A DNA stretch of 64,000 nt from Armatimonadota bacterium. Its GTDB lineage: Bacteria > Armatimonadota > Fimbriimonadia > Fimbriimonadales > GBS-DC. Below, piece after piece: positions 43,778-53,005 of the stretch (position 1 is the stretch's first letter; every line of letters begins with the position of its first letter). The DNA lies in NCBI GenBank assembly GCA_013359125.1, contig JABWCR010000020.1:1-64000 (forward strand). The letters run 5' to 3'. The notes under the pieces are model-generated. The model was not told the DNA's origin and did not search any database. It saw nothing but the letters and a program-made list of their open reading frames with translations. The translations under genes were made by a program, and so were the position numbers.

Positions 43778-44554
43778 ATGAGACGATCCCGAGACGACCT
43801 CAACCGAGAGCTTCACGGCGTGCGGCGGATGCCGATAGAGGAGAGAAGAGAGACCTATCAGCGACTGATCAACGAGGCGATGGAGATGGCCGAGCATGGT
43901 TTTGCCTCGAAAGTCATCCAGCAGTACGCAGCCGAATTGAAGCGGCACGGCAAGCCGATCGATGCCTTGAAGGTGTTGCGCCAAGCGGACGGGCTGCCGC
44001 GCGTTCTGCCAGGCATCTATGCCGTGATCGTGCGTCAAGAGATCTCGCTGATGATGGAGCTGGGCCGTTTGGACGAGGCGTGGGAGCGGCTTAAGACGGT
44101 CTTCAACAAGCGAGGCGTGCCGTTGGCGCAGTACGCTCATATGGTGCTTCTGTTGGGCGGTTACATGGCGGCCCAAGGGCGCAAAGGCTCGGCGATCGAG
44201 TGCTTTCAATTCTATGTGCGGCTGTGCGAGATGGTGGCCTTTCTGGAGAAGGAGAAGGTCTATCAGGGCTCCGCGTGGCATTGGCTCATGTTGCAAGCGC
44301 CCGATTGGATCATCCAGATCTGGCAGTCGAAGGAAGGCGATCTGCGCGAATTGGTGGCTCCCGCCATTGTGCAATTGTGCGAGGTTCAACGCCAATATCG
44401 CAGCCTTGCCATGCCCACCGATACGGTCTATTACTTTCTGCACGAGGTTGCGGAATGGTTGGAAGCGCAAGGAAACCAATCGCAAGCGGCCGTTGTGCGC
44501 GCCGTTATAGAATTGTCTGACGAAAAGGGCGAAGAATCGGAACCGATGGTGTAG
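43778..44554 (+). CDS. TPR-like helical protein of unknown function
   Basis: This 258-residue, almost wholly helical protein has repeat-like pairs ([51 protein letters not shown]), suggesting a TPR-type solenoid. It has no signal peptide or membrane helix. The last segment ([29 protein letters not shown]) looks like a final repeat. It is monocistronic by position: the upstream neighbour is divergent, and a separate promoter (TACAAT, 44566) serves the downstream gene. No family recognised. Confidence 0.72.
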   Translation: MRRSRDDLNRELHGVRRMPIEERRETYQRLINEAMEMAEHGFASKVIQQYAAELKRHGKPIDALKVLRQADGLPRVLPGIYAVIVRQEISLMMELGRLDEAWERLKTVFNKRGVPLAQYAHMVLLLGGYMAAQGRKGSAIECFQFYVRLCEMVAFLEKEKVYQGSAWHWLMLQAPDWIIQIWQSKEGDLRELVAPAIVQLCEVQRQYRSLAMPTDTVYYFLHEVAEWLEAQGNQSQAAVVRAVIELSDEKGEESEPMV

Positions 44555-44565
44555 GCCGCGCGTGG

Positions 44566-44571
44566 TACAAT
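44566..44571 (+). promoter_or_regulatory. -10 element (GGTACAAT) for the tricorn-like gene
   Basis: TACAAT preceded by GG lies 35 nt before ATG 44607, followed by GGAGG (44593-44597). It is a leadered, Shine-Dalgarno type start. Confidence 0.55.
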
Positions 44572-44606
44572 GCGTTACCCAACCCATGACACGGAGGTTC
44601 CCGGGA

Positions 44607-47600
44607 ATGAAGTCCTTCTCGCTCGTTGCATTTCTCGCCGTCTCGATCGTTTTCGCCTTTGCTCAGCAGAGCCCGCCCGCGCAGATGATGCGCTATCCGG
44701 CCATCGGCAAAACGCACATTTGCTTTCTGTATAACAACGACCTTTGGGTTGTGCCTCGCATGGGTGGGATGGCGATGCCGCTCTCCAGCCCTTCTGGCCC
44801 CGAGAACTGGCCGCGCTTTAGCCCGGACGGCTCCCAAGTTGCGTTCGTCGCGAACTACGAGGGTGGGCGAGACATCTATACGATGCCTGTAACGGGCGGA
44901 GTTCCCAAGCGCATCACCCATCATCCCGGCAACGAGCAGCTTTTTGCCTGGATGAGCAACGGGAAATTGCTGTTTGGCAGCAGCGCCGAGGCGACCTTGC
45001 CCGGCTGGCCGATGATTTACACGGCGGCTTCGACGGGCGGCGCGTGGACAAGACTGCCGGTTCCCTACGGATTTAATGCGGCGCTGAGCGAGGACGGGCG
45101 ATGGTTGGCTTATCTGCTTCAGCAGAACGATAGCGCCACTTGGAAACGGTATCAGGGCGGCCTTGCCCCAGATATCTGGCTGTTCGATCTTCAGACCAAG
45201 ACCTCTAAACGCATTACCGAGTGGCCGGGCAACGACACGTTCCCCATGTGGCACGGTCGGTACGTCTACTACCTAACCGACGAAGGCCCAGAGAACCGTT
45301 TGAACCTGTGGCGCTACGACACGACCAACAATCGGCGCGAACAGGTTACGCGATATAGAGACTTTGACGTGAAATGGCCGTCCATTGGCGCCGACGCGAT
45401 CGTCTTTCAGTACGGCGCCCAGATGATGGTGATGGACCTGCCGAGCCATTCTGTGCGTTCTGTGCCCGTTACCATTCCGGGCGATAAGGCACAGCTTCTG
45501 CCTCGCCAATACAACGTTGCCAATTCGGTCGCATCGTTCGGCATTTCGCCAACCGGGAAGCGCGCCGTTATCGAAGCGCGGGGCGACGTATGGTCCGCTC
45601 CGACCAAAGAAGGCAGCGTTCGCAACTTGACCGAATCGAGCGGTTATGCCGAGCGCAGCCCTGCATGGAGCCCCGACGGCAAATGGGTGGCCTATCTATC
45701 GGACCGATCGGGCGACTATGAGATTTGGCTGACGCCAGGGGACGGCAAGGGCGAGAGCAAGCAAGTAACGAAAATGGGGCCGGGATTCCGCCGAAATCTA
45801 CAATGGTCGCCCGATAGCAAGATGATCGGCTTTACCGATCAAAAGGGCATCCTCAGCTACGCGGTCGTTGAGACCGGAGAGGTCAAGCAGGTCGATAAGG
45901 ACATCTGGTCAAACCCGCCCGACTATGCCTGGTCGCACGACAGCAAGTACATCGCCTATGATCTGACCTCGCTCAATCGGCGGGCCTACGTCATGGTCTA
46001 CGATGTCGAGACTGGTACGAAGCATCAGGTCTGCTCGGACATGTTCTCGTCGGGCAATCCGACGTTCGATAGGAAGGGCGAGTGGCTCTTCTATATCTCG
46101 CGCCAGGCATTCTCGGCGACTTACGACGACTTTGGCACCAACTGGATCTACAACAACTCCGAGGTCATTATCGCCGTGCCCTTGCGCAAGGACGTGAAGA
46201 ATCCGTTCCTTCCCAAGAGCGACGAGGAGCCGGTGAAAGAGGAGAAGAAGGCGCAATCTAACGCGCGATCCGCTCCGATTGCATTCGTTGCGACCTTGGA
46301 CGACGTTACGGGCGAGTGGAAGGGCAAAGTAACCGGCCCATCGCCGATCCCGCCAGACGGCCTGGACTTTACCATGAAGCTGACCATGGACGCCAGCAAC
46401 AAAGTAACCGGCACGCTAGAAACGGTGTTGGCGAGCGGCGCCGTTGCCGGCAGTTACAACCCTGGCTCCAAGCAGTTGACTTTGACTGCGGACGTACAGG
46501 TCGCACAACTCGAAATGGTTGCGACTATCGCTGGCAGCAAAATGACCGGAACGGTCTCCGCGATGGGCCTTTCTTTTGCAATGAGCGCCGAAAGAACGGG
46601 CGGTGCGCCGACCGCGGCTGCTCAACCCGTACAGCCCGAGAAGAAGCCCGAAGAGACCAAACCGGAGGAGAAGAAGCCGGCCAAGTTCAGCATCGATTGG
46701 GACGGCATCGAAGATCGCTCGATCCGCTTGGGATTGGCAGCCGGTCGCGTGGGGCGGCTAGCGGTCAACAACCGCGGCCATCTGCTCTTTACCCGACCGA
46801 ACGAGAATGCGATCAAACTCGTCGACTTTAGCGACGGCAAGACCGAAGAGAAGAGCGTGGCTACTGGCGCGGGCAACTTCGACATCTCGGCCGATGGCAC
46901 GAAGATCATCTTCATGCGCGGGGGCACGCCCGCCATACAAGACGCATCGGCGGGCGCGAACGCCGAGAACGTCATCACCGCAGGCATGACCGCCATTGTC
47001 GAGGTGCGCGAGGAGTGGCAGCAGGTGTTCAACGACGTGTGGCGGCTGCTGCGAGATATCTTCTATGATCCGGGGATGCATGGCGTCGATTGGCCGGGTG
47101 TCCGCCGACAGTACGAGCCGCTGTTGCAGTATTGCAACAGTCGCGAGGACGTTGGCTTCGTCATCGCCGAAATGATCTCCGAACTGAACGCAGGCCACGT
47201 CTACTATAATCCCGGCGCAACCGGAGAGCCGCAAACGACGGTGAGCGTCGGCTCGCTCGGCGCCGATTATGAGTTGCATGATGGCGCGTACAGAATCACC
47301 CAGATTTACAAGGGCGCCGCTTGGGATTCCGACGAGCGCAGCCCCATCGACCAGTTAGGCGTTTCGATCAAGGTCGGCGACTACATCCTGGCCGTCAACG
47401 GCAAGCCGATCGATACGAGCAAGGACATCTGGGCCGCATTTATCGGCACGGCCAACCGACCGACTACGATCACCGTCAGCTCCAAGCCGACCAAGGATGC
47501 CGACGCTAAGGACGTGTTAGTGCGACCGATGGGCGGCGACGGCGGCCAGCGCTACCGGTGGGCCATCGAGCGCAATCGCAAGTACGTCGAAGAGAAGACC

Positions 47601-48233
47601 GGCGGGCGCGTGGGCTACATCTATGTGCCCGATACGGGCATCAACGGCCAAACCAACCTGGTGCGCCAATTCTACGGCCAAATGCACAAAGATGCGCTGA
47701 TCATAGACGAGCGATGGAACGGCGGCGGACAGATTCCGACGCGCTTCATCGAACTGCTCAATCGACCGGTTACCAACTATTGGGCGCGTCGGGACGGCGT
47801 CGATTGGCCTTGGCCGCCCGATGCTCACTTTGGGCCCAAATGCATGCTGATCAACGGTCCGTCCGGCTCGGGCGGCGATGCCTTCCCCTACTACTTCAAG
47901 CAAGCAGGGCTGGGCAAGCTGATCGGTACGCGCACTTGGGGCGGATTGATCGGTTTGACGGGCACGCCCGGGCTGATCGACGGCAGTTCGCTCAGCGTGC
48001 CGACCTTCGGATTCTACGAGACGGACGGCACCTGGGGCATCGAGGGGCACGGCGTCGATCCGGACATTTTGGTATGGGACGATCCGGCCAAGATGCAGAA
48101 CGGCGGCGATCCCCAGTTGGACGCGGCGATCCAGCATATGTTGGACGAGCTGCGGCGCAACCCCTACAAGGCGCCTGCCAAGCCGGCTTATCCCGACCGC
48201 AGTGGCCGAGGGATACCGAACAGGGATAAGTAG
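44607..48233 (+). CDS. Exported tricorn-like S41 protease with PDZ domain and an inserted domain
   Basis: This 1208-residue protein has a signal peptide (KSFSLVAFLAVSIVFAFAQ). Two beta-propeller regions follow (PD40/TolB-type repeats such as RFSPDGSQVAFVANYEGGRDIY and AWSPDGKWVAYLSDRSGDYEIW), then a PDZ domain (about 895-970, ISIKVGDYILAVNGKPIDTS). The S41 catalytic core comes last (ALIIDERWNGGGQIPTRFIE, then NGPSGSGGDAFPYYF, which holds the likely nucleophile). Tricorn proteases degrade peptides downstream of other proteases. Between the propellers lies an extra beta-rich segment (about 565-685, VTGEWKGKVTGPSPIPPDGL) flanked by Lys/Glu/Pro-rich linkers; it is not part of standard tricorn. 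GGAGG at 44593 sets the ATG. The 3' end overlaps purL by 46 nt. Confidence 0.9.
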   Translation: MKSFSLVAFLAVSIVFAFAQQSPPAQMMRYPAIGKTHICFLYNNDLWVVPRMGGMAMPLSSPSGPENWPRFSPDGSQVAFVANYEGGRDIYTMPVTGGVPKRITHHPGNEQLFAWMSNGKLLFGSSAEATLPGWPMIYTAASTGGAWTRLPVPYGFNAALSEDGRWLAYLLQQNDSATWKRYQGGLAPDIWLFDLQTKTSKRITEWPGNDTFPMWHGRYVYYLTDEGPENRLNLWRYDTTNNRREQVTRYRDFDVKWPSIGADAIVFQYGAQMMVMDLPSHSVRSVPVTIPGDKAQLLPRQYNVANSVASFGISPTGKRAVIEARGDVWSAPTKEGSVRNLTESSGYAERSPAWSPDGKWVAYLSDRSGDYEIWLTPGDGKGESKQVTKMGPGFRRNLQWSPDSKMIGFTDQKGILSYAVVETGEVKQVDKDIWSNPPDYAWSHDSKYIAYDLTSLNRRAYVMVYDVETGTKHQVCSDMFSSGNPTFDRKGEWLFYISRQAFSATYDDFGTNWIYNNSEVIIAVPLRKDVKNPFLPKSDEEPVKEEKKAQSNARSAPIAFVATLDDVTGEWKGKVTGPSPIPPDGLDFTMKLTMDASNKVTGTLETVLASGAVAGSYNPGSKQLTLTADVQVAQLEMVATIAGSKMTGTVSAMGLSFAMSAERTGGAPTAAAQPVQPEKKPEETKPEEKKPAKFSIDWDGIEDRSIRLGLAAGRVGRLAVNNRGHLLFTRPNENAIKLVDFSDGKTEEKSVATGAGNFDISADGTKIIFMRGGTPAIQDASAGANAENVITAGMTAIVEVREEWQQVFNDVWRLLRDIFYDPGMHGVDWPGVRRQYEPLLQYCNSREDVGFVIAEMISELNAGHVYYNPGATGEPQTTVSVGSLGADYELHDGAYRITQIYKGAAWDSDERSPIDQLGVSIKVGDYILAVNGKPIDTSKDIWAAFIGTANRPTTITVSSKPTKDADAKDVLVRPMGGDGGQRYRWAIERNRKYVEEKTGGRVGYIYVPDTGINGQTNLVRQFYGQMHKDALIIDERWNGGGQIPTRFIELLNRPVTNYWARRDGVDWPWPPDAHFGPKCMLINGPSGSGGDAFPYYFKQAGLGKLIGTRTWGGLIGLTGTPGLIDGSSLSVPTFGFYETDGTWGIEGHGVDPDILVWDDPAKMQNGGDPQLDAAIQHMLDELRRNPYKAPAKPAYPDRSGRGIPNRDK

Positions 48234-50440
48234 CGTCTACCCCCCCCCATCGCTGATGGGAGGGCGGTTTCGTAAGCGTCGCGGGCGGCGGAGAGAGAGA
48301 GGGCGAGAACGCCTTCGATGACGATCTCTTCGCCGCCCGTTTCGCCAATAGGCACAAAAGCGAGACCGAGGCGCTCTGCCAAGCGCTCAACGGCTTTTTC
48401 GTCTTGATAGCTGACGATCGCGCGGCTCTGCGTCTCGCCAAAGAGGCGACCGTCCAATCGACCCTGGCCGGGCATCTGCACGCTGGCTCCTACGCCGCCC
48501 ATGATGCAGCACTCCGCCAGCGCTACGGCAAATCCGCCGTCCGAACAGTCGTGCGAGGATCGAAACAGGGTGGACGAGGCGCCCGAATGGAGAAACTTAT
48601 GCAGTTTGGCTTCGCAATATAGATCGATCGGCGGCGGCAGGCCGTCCTCGATGCCGCAAACGACGCTGAGATACTCCGATGCGCCCAAGCCTTCAAGCCG
48701 ATCGGCCGGAGTGGGCGCAGCCACAATCGCAATTCGATGGCCCGGTTGAAATCCTGCGCCAACTCGCCTGTCCACCTTTTTTAATACGCCCAGCGCGCCA
48801 ATGGTCGGGGTGGGGAACACCTCGCCTAGCTCGCTCTCGTTATAGAAACTGACATTGCCCGACACGACAGGAGCGCCCAAAACGTCCGAAGCGGAAGCGA
48901 TGCCCTCCACGCATCGCCAAAACTGCCAAAAGACCTCTGGACGCTGAGGGTTGCCAAAGTTAAGACAATCGGTGATTGCTTTTGGCTCGCCGCCTGTGCA
49001 GGCGACGTTGCGCAGCGCCTCGGCCACCGCAATTTGCGCCCCGACAAAAGGATCAAAGTAGCAGTAGCGGCCGTTGCCGTCGATCTTGACCGCGATCCCT
49101 TTTTCCGTGCCTTCCACGGCGATCACTGCCGCGTCGCCCTGTCCGGGCAAGAGTGCGGTGGCGGCTTGCACGGTGTGATCGTATTGGCGGTAGACCCAGC
49201 GCTTGCAGGCGATGTTGGGCGAGGCGAGCAGTTTGAGCAGGGCGCCTTTGGCATCGGCGACATCGGGGACGGCGTCCAGCGTGAAGGCTTTGGCCCGGCG
49301 GTAGTACTCCGGTTCTTCGATGGGCAGCCGATAGGTCGGGCATTCGTTGGTCAGCGCTTTGGAGGGTACGTCGGCCACGATCTCGCCCCGGTTTAACACG
49401 GTAACTTTTCCCGTATCGGTAACGCGGCCTATCTCGACGGCTTGAAGGTCCCATTTGGCGAAGACCGCTTTGGCGGCCTCTGCGTTTTGGGGCGTTACAA
49501 AGCAGAGCATCCGCTCTTGCGATTCCGAAAGCATAATCTCATAGGGCGTCATATCTTGTTCGCGCACGGGCACTTTGGCAACGTCGATCTCGACGCCCGT
49601 GTTCGATTTGGCGCTCGGTTCGCAGGTGGTGCAAGTGAGACCGGCGGCGCCCATGTCTTGCATCCCAGAGATCAAACCCTTCTCGATTGCCTCCAGGCAG
49701 GCCTCGATCAGCAGTTTTTCCATAAAGGGATCGCCGATCTGCACGTTCGGGCGCTTCTCCTCAGAATCTTCTCCCAGGGCGACGCTGGCAAAGGTTGCGC
49801 CGTGTATGCCGTCTCGCCCGGTCCTTGCGCCTACGTAAAGCACGATGCTGCCCGGTTCGTCCGCTCGGGCATAGGTGATCATCTCGCGCTTGACGATTCC
49901 CACAGCCATGGCGTTCACCAACGGATTGCCGCTGTAGCGCGGATGGAAGCTGACTTCGCCCGCTACCGTCGGCACGCCGATACAGTTGCCATAGCCGCCG
50001 ATGCCGGCTACGGCCTGTTCGAAGAGGTAGCGGTTTCTTGCGTCGTCCAACGGTCCAAATCGTAACGAGTTGAGCAGGGCGACGGGCCGCGCGCCCATGG
50101 TAAAGATGTCCCGAACGATGCCCCCGACTCCGGTCGCAGCGCCCTGAAAAGGCTCGACGGCGGTCGGATGGTTGTGGCTTTCAACCTTCATCGCCACGCC
50201 CAGGTCTTCCGTCAGCGATATAAGCCCCGCGTTCTCAAATCCGCCCGCGTCTTGCGCTTCGCGATAGTTTTTGAACAGGCGCAAGGCGGGCCGGGAGAAC
50301 TTGTATCCGCAATGCTCCGACCACATGACGGAAAACATGCCCAATTCGGTCTCGGTCGGCTCGCGCCCTATCAGTTGGACGATCTTTTCGTATTCGTCGT
50401 CATTGAGACCCAGCTGTCGCCAAGTTTCGGGAGATCGCAT
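48188..50440 (-). CDS. purL: Phosphoribosylformylglycinamidine synthase subunit PurL
   Basis: This 750-residue small-type PurL catalyses the ATP-dependent fourth step of purine synthesis with PurQ and PurS. Motifs are MWSEHCGYKFSR (His43), VESHNHPTAVEPFQGAATGVGG, GMQDMGAAGLTCTT, ESQERMLCF and HDCSDGGFAVALAE. A normal family end (AYETALPSAM) is followed by a nine-G tract (complement of 48240-48248) and an atypical tail (GGGRRYLSLFGIPRPLRSG). One extra G would give a stop immediately after the tract. ATG 50440 follows GGTAACAT by 7 nt. purQ and purS are not in the window. Confidence 0.95.
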   Translation of the reverse strand: MRSPETWRQLGLNDDEYEKIVQLIGREPTETELGMFSVMWSEHCGYKFSRPALRLFKNYREAQDAGGFENAGLISLTEDLGVAMKVESHNHPTAVEPFQGAATGVGGIVRDIFTMGARPVALLNSLRFGPLDDARNRYLFEQAVAGIGGYGNCIGVPTVAGEVSFHPRYSGNPLVNAMAVGIVKREMITYARADEPGSIVLYVGARTGRDGIHGATFASVALGEDSEEKRPNVQIGDPFMEKLLIEACLEAIEKGLISGMQDMGAAGLTCTTCEPSAKSNTGVEIDVAKVPVREQDMTPYEIMLSESQERMLCFVTPQNAEAAKAVFAKWDLQAVEIGRVTDTGKVTVLNRGEIVADVPSKALTNECPTYRLPIEEPEYYRRAKAFTLDAVPDVADAKGALLKLLASPNIACKRWVYRQYDHTVQAATALLPGQGDAAVIAVEGTEKGIAVKIDGNGRYCYFDPFVGAQIAVAEALRNVACTGGEPKAITDCLNFGNPQRPEVFWQFWRCVEGIASASDVLGAPVVSGNVSFYNESELGEVFPTPTIGALGVLKKVDRRVGAGFQPGHRIAIVAAPTPADRLEGLGASEYLSVVCGIEDGLPPPIDLYCEAKLHKFLHSGASSTLFRSSHDCSDGGFAVALAECCIMGGVGASVQMPGQGRLDGRLFGETQSRAIVSYQDEKAVERLAERLGLAFVPIGETGGEEIVIEGVLALSLSAARDAYETALPSAMGGGRRYLSLFGIPRPLRSG

Positions 50441-50447
50441 TGCTCCA

Positions 50448-50453
50448 ATGTTA
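50448..50453 (-). promoter_or_regulatory. -10 element (GGTAACAT) for purL
   Basis: TAACAT preceded by GG on the minus strand ends 7 nt before ATG 50440, matching the pattern of probable leaderless genes here, though GGAG also lies close to the start. Confidence 0.5.
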
Positions 50454-50488
50454 CCCGGCGGCTAAAACGTGATAGAATCTAATTCGTT

Positions 50489-51835
50489 ATGAAACTCTTT
50501 TTGGCATTCTGCATGGTTTTGGGCTTTGCGTTTGCTCAGCAGCCGTCGCTCGCGCTGAACCGATACGAAGGCTCGACCGTGCTATTGCCGAGAATGGAGG
50601 CCAGGGCGCTCAATCCGCAGAACCTTGCCGATCAGGTTATGGGGCAGGTGGCGCAGATCGGCGGCGCGGACGGTTGCACGGTTCACGGCGGGGCGTCGTT
50701 TATCACCCTTTTGCGCGTGGGCGGCAACGCAGAAGTAACTTGGGAGCGCGGTCCGGCCTCGCCCAACGGCGAGGGCAAGGTCTATCTCAATGCGACGATT
50801 TTGCCGACGGGACAGATCCTGATCAACGGCGGGATGAAGAAGCCCAACGATTGCGACTGGACGTGGGAAGACGTCAGCTACTCCACTTGGCTCTATCGAG
50901 CAGGCGAGAACGGGCAATGGGGATTTGGCGCCGGCGCGCTGATCCCGCTGGCCGACGCTCCGCGGGGCGATACGGACAAGGCGATTCAGGATTGCTTTGG
51001 CTCTAATGCGCGGTTAGGCGGTCAGCATGGCACGCCGGACGCCATGCGCGCTTACGGATCGACCACCGTGCTGTTGGCGGACAGCAGTCTGTTGTCTGCG
51101 GGCACCAACATGGTTCGCCACCGCCACGGTCCAGAAGTCGAGTGCGACAAATACGTTTCCCGCTCGCCGACGCTGTTTTTCCCGCCTTACGCCTATCGTC
51201 CCGGCACGAACGAGAAGCGCACAGCCGACGAGCGACCCAGAATCCTATCGATTCCCCGAGAAGAGACCTGGGCCTACGGCGAGGTTGCCAAGATCAAGTA
51301 CGCTAAGGCGAAGGGCGATTACGCGGCGGAGATCAAGTCGGTGGCGCTGGTGCGGCCGTCCAGCGTCTCTCGTTCGGTCAACTCCGACCAGATGCTGGTG
51401 CGATGCCACTTTCGGGTCGACGGAGATACGGTCGAGGCCGCCATGCCTTGGGATCCAAAGATCGCCCCGCCGGGGTGGTACATGCTGTTTCTGGTCGATG
51501 CGAACGACGCGCCGAGCGAAGCAGGCTGGGTGCGGATCGATACCTACATGGGCGCCACGATCGAGGGCGTTTTTGAAGATTACAAGGGGTTTGACTCTCC
51601 AGTGCGCGTCGAGATTCGAGAGCTCGACGCGGACACCTATTTAGGCGAACATGCGCTGCCTGTCAGCCGGATTAACGAAGGCGGTCGGTTTCAAATCCGT
51701 GCGCTGGCTTCCATTCGACATGGCAAGTATCGGGTGCACATCAAGCCATTTGGCGATTGGCAGGGCAAGACGGTCGAAACCGAATTGACGGGCGACCGGC
51801 GATTGGACGTCGGCACGATCAAGAAACGTCCCTAA
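50489..51835 (+). CDS. Exported galactose-oxidase-like (DUF1929) protein
   Basis: This 448-residue protein has a signal peptide (KLFLAFCMVLGFAFAQ). A partial propeller-like section has the radical-copper-oxidase style YGSTTVLLADSSLLSAGTN and SPTLFFPPYAYRPG. Next is the DUF1929 E-set domain (RPRILSIPREETWAYGEVAK, then APPGWYMLFLVDANDAPSEAGW). A small C-terminal beta domain follows. The propeller is far shorter than the roughly seven blades of galactose oxidase, so it may not be a working oxidase. TAGAAT (50473-50478) ends 10 nt before ATG 50489. It stands alone between purL (divergent) and mqnE. Confidence 0.78.
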   Translation: MKLFLAFCMVLGFAFAQQPSLALNRYEGSTVLLPRMEARALNPQNLADQVMGQVAQIGGADGCTVHGGASFITLLRVGGNAEVTWERGPASPNGEGKVYLNATILPTGQILINGGMKKPNDCDWTWEDVSYSTWLYRAGENGQWGFGAGALIPLADAPRGDTDKAIQDCFGSNARLGGQHGTPDAMRAYGSTTVLLADSSLLSAGTNMVRHRHGPEVECDKYVSRSPTLFFPPYAYRPGTNEKRTADERPRILSIPREETWAYGEVAKIKYAKAKGDYAAEIKSVALVRPSSVSRSVNSDQMLVRCHFRVDGDTVEAAMPWDPKIAPPGWYMLFLVDANDAPSEAGWVRIDTYMGATIEGVFEDYKGFDSPVRVEIRELDADTYLGEHALPVSRINEGGRFQIRALASIRHGKYRVHIKPFGDWQGKTVETELTGDRRLDVGTIKKRP

Positions 51836-51843
51836 CGCGCAGG

Positions 51844-51849
51844 TATACT
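51844..51849 (+). promoter_or_regulatory. -10 element (GGTATACT) for mqnE
   Basis: TATACT preceded by GG ends 7 nt before ATG 51857, with no ribosome site: probable leaderless start. Confidence 0.6.
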
Positions 51850-51856
51850 TTTCGCC

Positions 51857-53005
51857 ATGCGCGCCGAAGCCTTTCTCAGTCCAGAACTCGTGCCTATCTA
51901 TCACAAAGTCCAACAGGGGGAGAGGCTCAGCTTTGACGACGGCACGGCGCTCTATCGATCCAGCGATCTGACCGGAATCGGACGATTGGCAAACATCGCG
52001 CGCGAACGGTTGCACGGCGATAATGCCTACTACGTGCGCAACCAGCACATCAACTACACGAACATTTGCAACAAGTTCTGCAAGTTCTGCAGTTTTTACG
52101 CCAAGAAGGGCGGGCCGTCTCCTTATACGCTCTCTTTGGAGGAGATTCGCCAAAGGTTAAGGGCCCACAGACACGTTCCCATTACAGAGGTGCACATGGT
52201 GGGCGGCGTCAATCCTCGGCTTCCTTACGACTACTATATGGACGTGATTCGAACGGTGCGCGAGGAGCGCCCCGGCGTTCATGTGAAGGCTTTTACGGCG
52301 GTGGAGTGGGAAGAAATCGCCAAAGTGGGCAACACCACGGTCGATGCGGCGCTGGCGGATGCTCGCGAGGCGGGTTTAGGCAGTGTGCCGGGCGGGGGAA
52401 TCGAAGTTTTGAGCGACCGGGTTCATGCCGAATTGTTTCATAAGAAGATCAACGGCAAGCGATGGATCGAGATTGCCAAGTCGGTCGCAAACGCGGGTCT
52501 TAAGCAGTATGCGACGCTGCTCTATGGGATGGGCGAGACGCTGGAAGAGCGAGTCGATCACTTTGTTCAACTGCGCGAATTGCAGGACGAGACCGGCCAC
52601 TTTCTGGCTATGACGCCGCTCGCTTTCCATCCAGAAGGCACCGATTTGGAGGACCTTCCTCACACCACAGGCTATGACGATCTTAAGAACATCGCCATCA
52701 GCCGACTGATGCTGGACAACATTCCCCATATCAAAAGCTTCTGGATTATGAACACGGCGGCCGTTACGCAGACCGCTCTTTGGTACGGCGCGGACGATGT
52801 GGACGGCACGATTCACGAGTACGAGATCGTCTATCAGGACGATGCGCCAGGCGAAAAGCGACAGGTGTTGACGCGAACCCAGATGCTCGATCTTATTCGA
52901 GAGGCCGGGCGCATCCCGGTCGAACGAGACAGCCTTTATCAGATTGTAGAGGCCAAGGACGAGGAGCCAAGAGAGGCGCGGGTGTTGCTGAACGTCGTCA
53001 ATTAG
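51857..53005 (+). CDS. mqnE: Aminofutalosine synthase (radical SAM)
   Basis: This 382-residue enzyme condenses SAM with 3-((1-carboxyvinyl)oxy)benzoate in the futalosine route to menaquinone. The radical SAM cluster motif is C71xxxC75xxC78 (NICNKFCKFCSF). Further signatures are VHMVGGVNPRLPYDYY, ARGxG-like GLGSVPGGGIEVL, YGMGETLEERV and DDVDGTIHEYEIVY. The related MqnC has a different C-terminal half; this match favours MqnE, moderately strongly. Other mqn genes are elsewhere. It has a GGTATACT promoter 7 nt before the ATG. Its end overlaps the convergent cyclotransferase gene by 8 nt. Confidence 0.93.
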   Translation: MRAEAFLSPELVPIYHKVQQGERLSFDDGTALYRSSDLTGIGRLANIARERLHGDNAYYVRNQHINYTNICNKFCKFCSFYAKKGGPSPYTLSLEEIRQRLRAHRHVPITEVHMVGGVNPRLPYDYYMDVIRTVREERPGVHVKAFTAVEWEEIAKVGNTTVDAALADAREAGLGSVPGGGIEVLSDRVHAELFHKKINGKRWIEIAKSVANAGLKQYATLLYGMGETLEERVDHFVQLRELQDETGHFLAMTPLAFHPEGTDLEDLPHTTGYDDLKNIAISRLMLDNIPHIKSFWIMNTAAVTQTALWYGADDVDGTIHEYEIVYQDDAPGEKRQVLTRTQMLDLIREAGRIPVERDSLYQIVEAKDEEPREARVLLNVVN

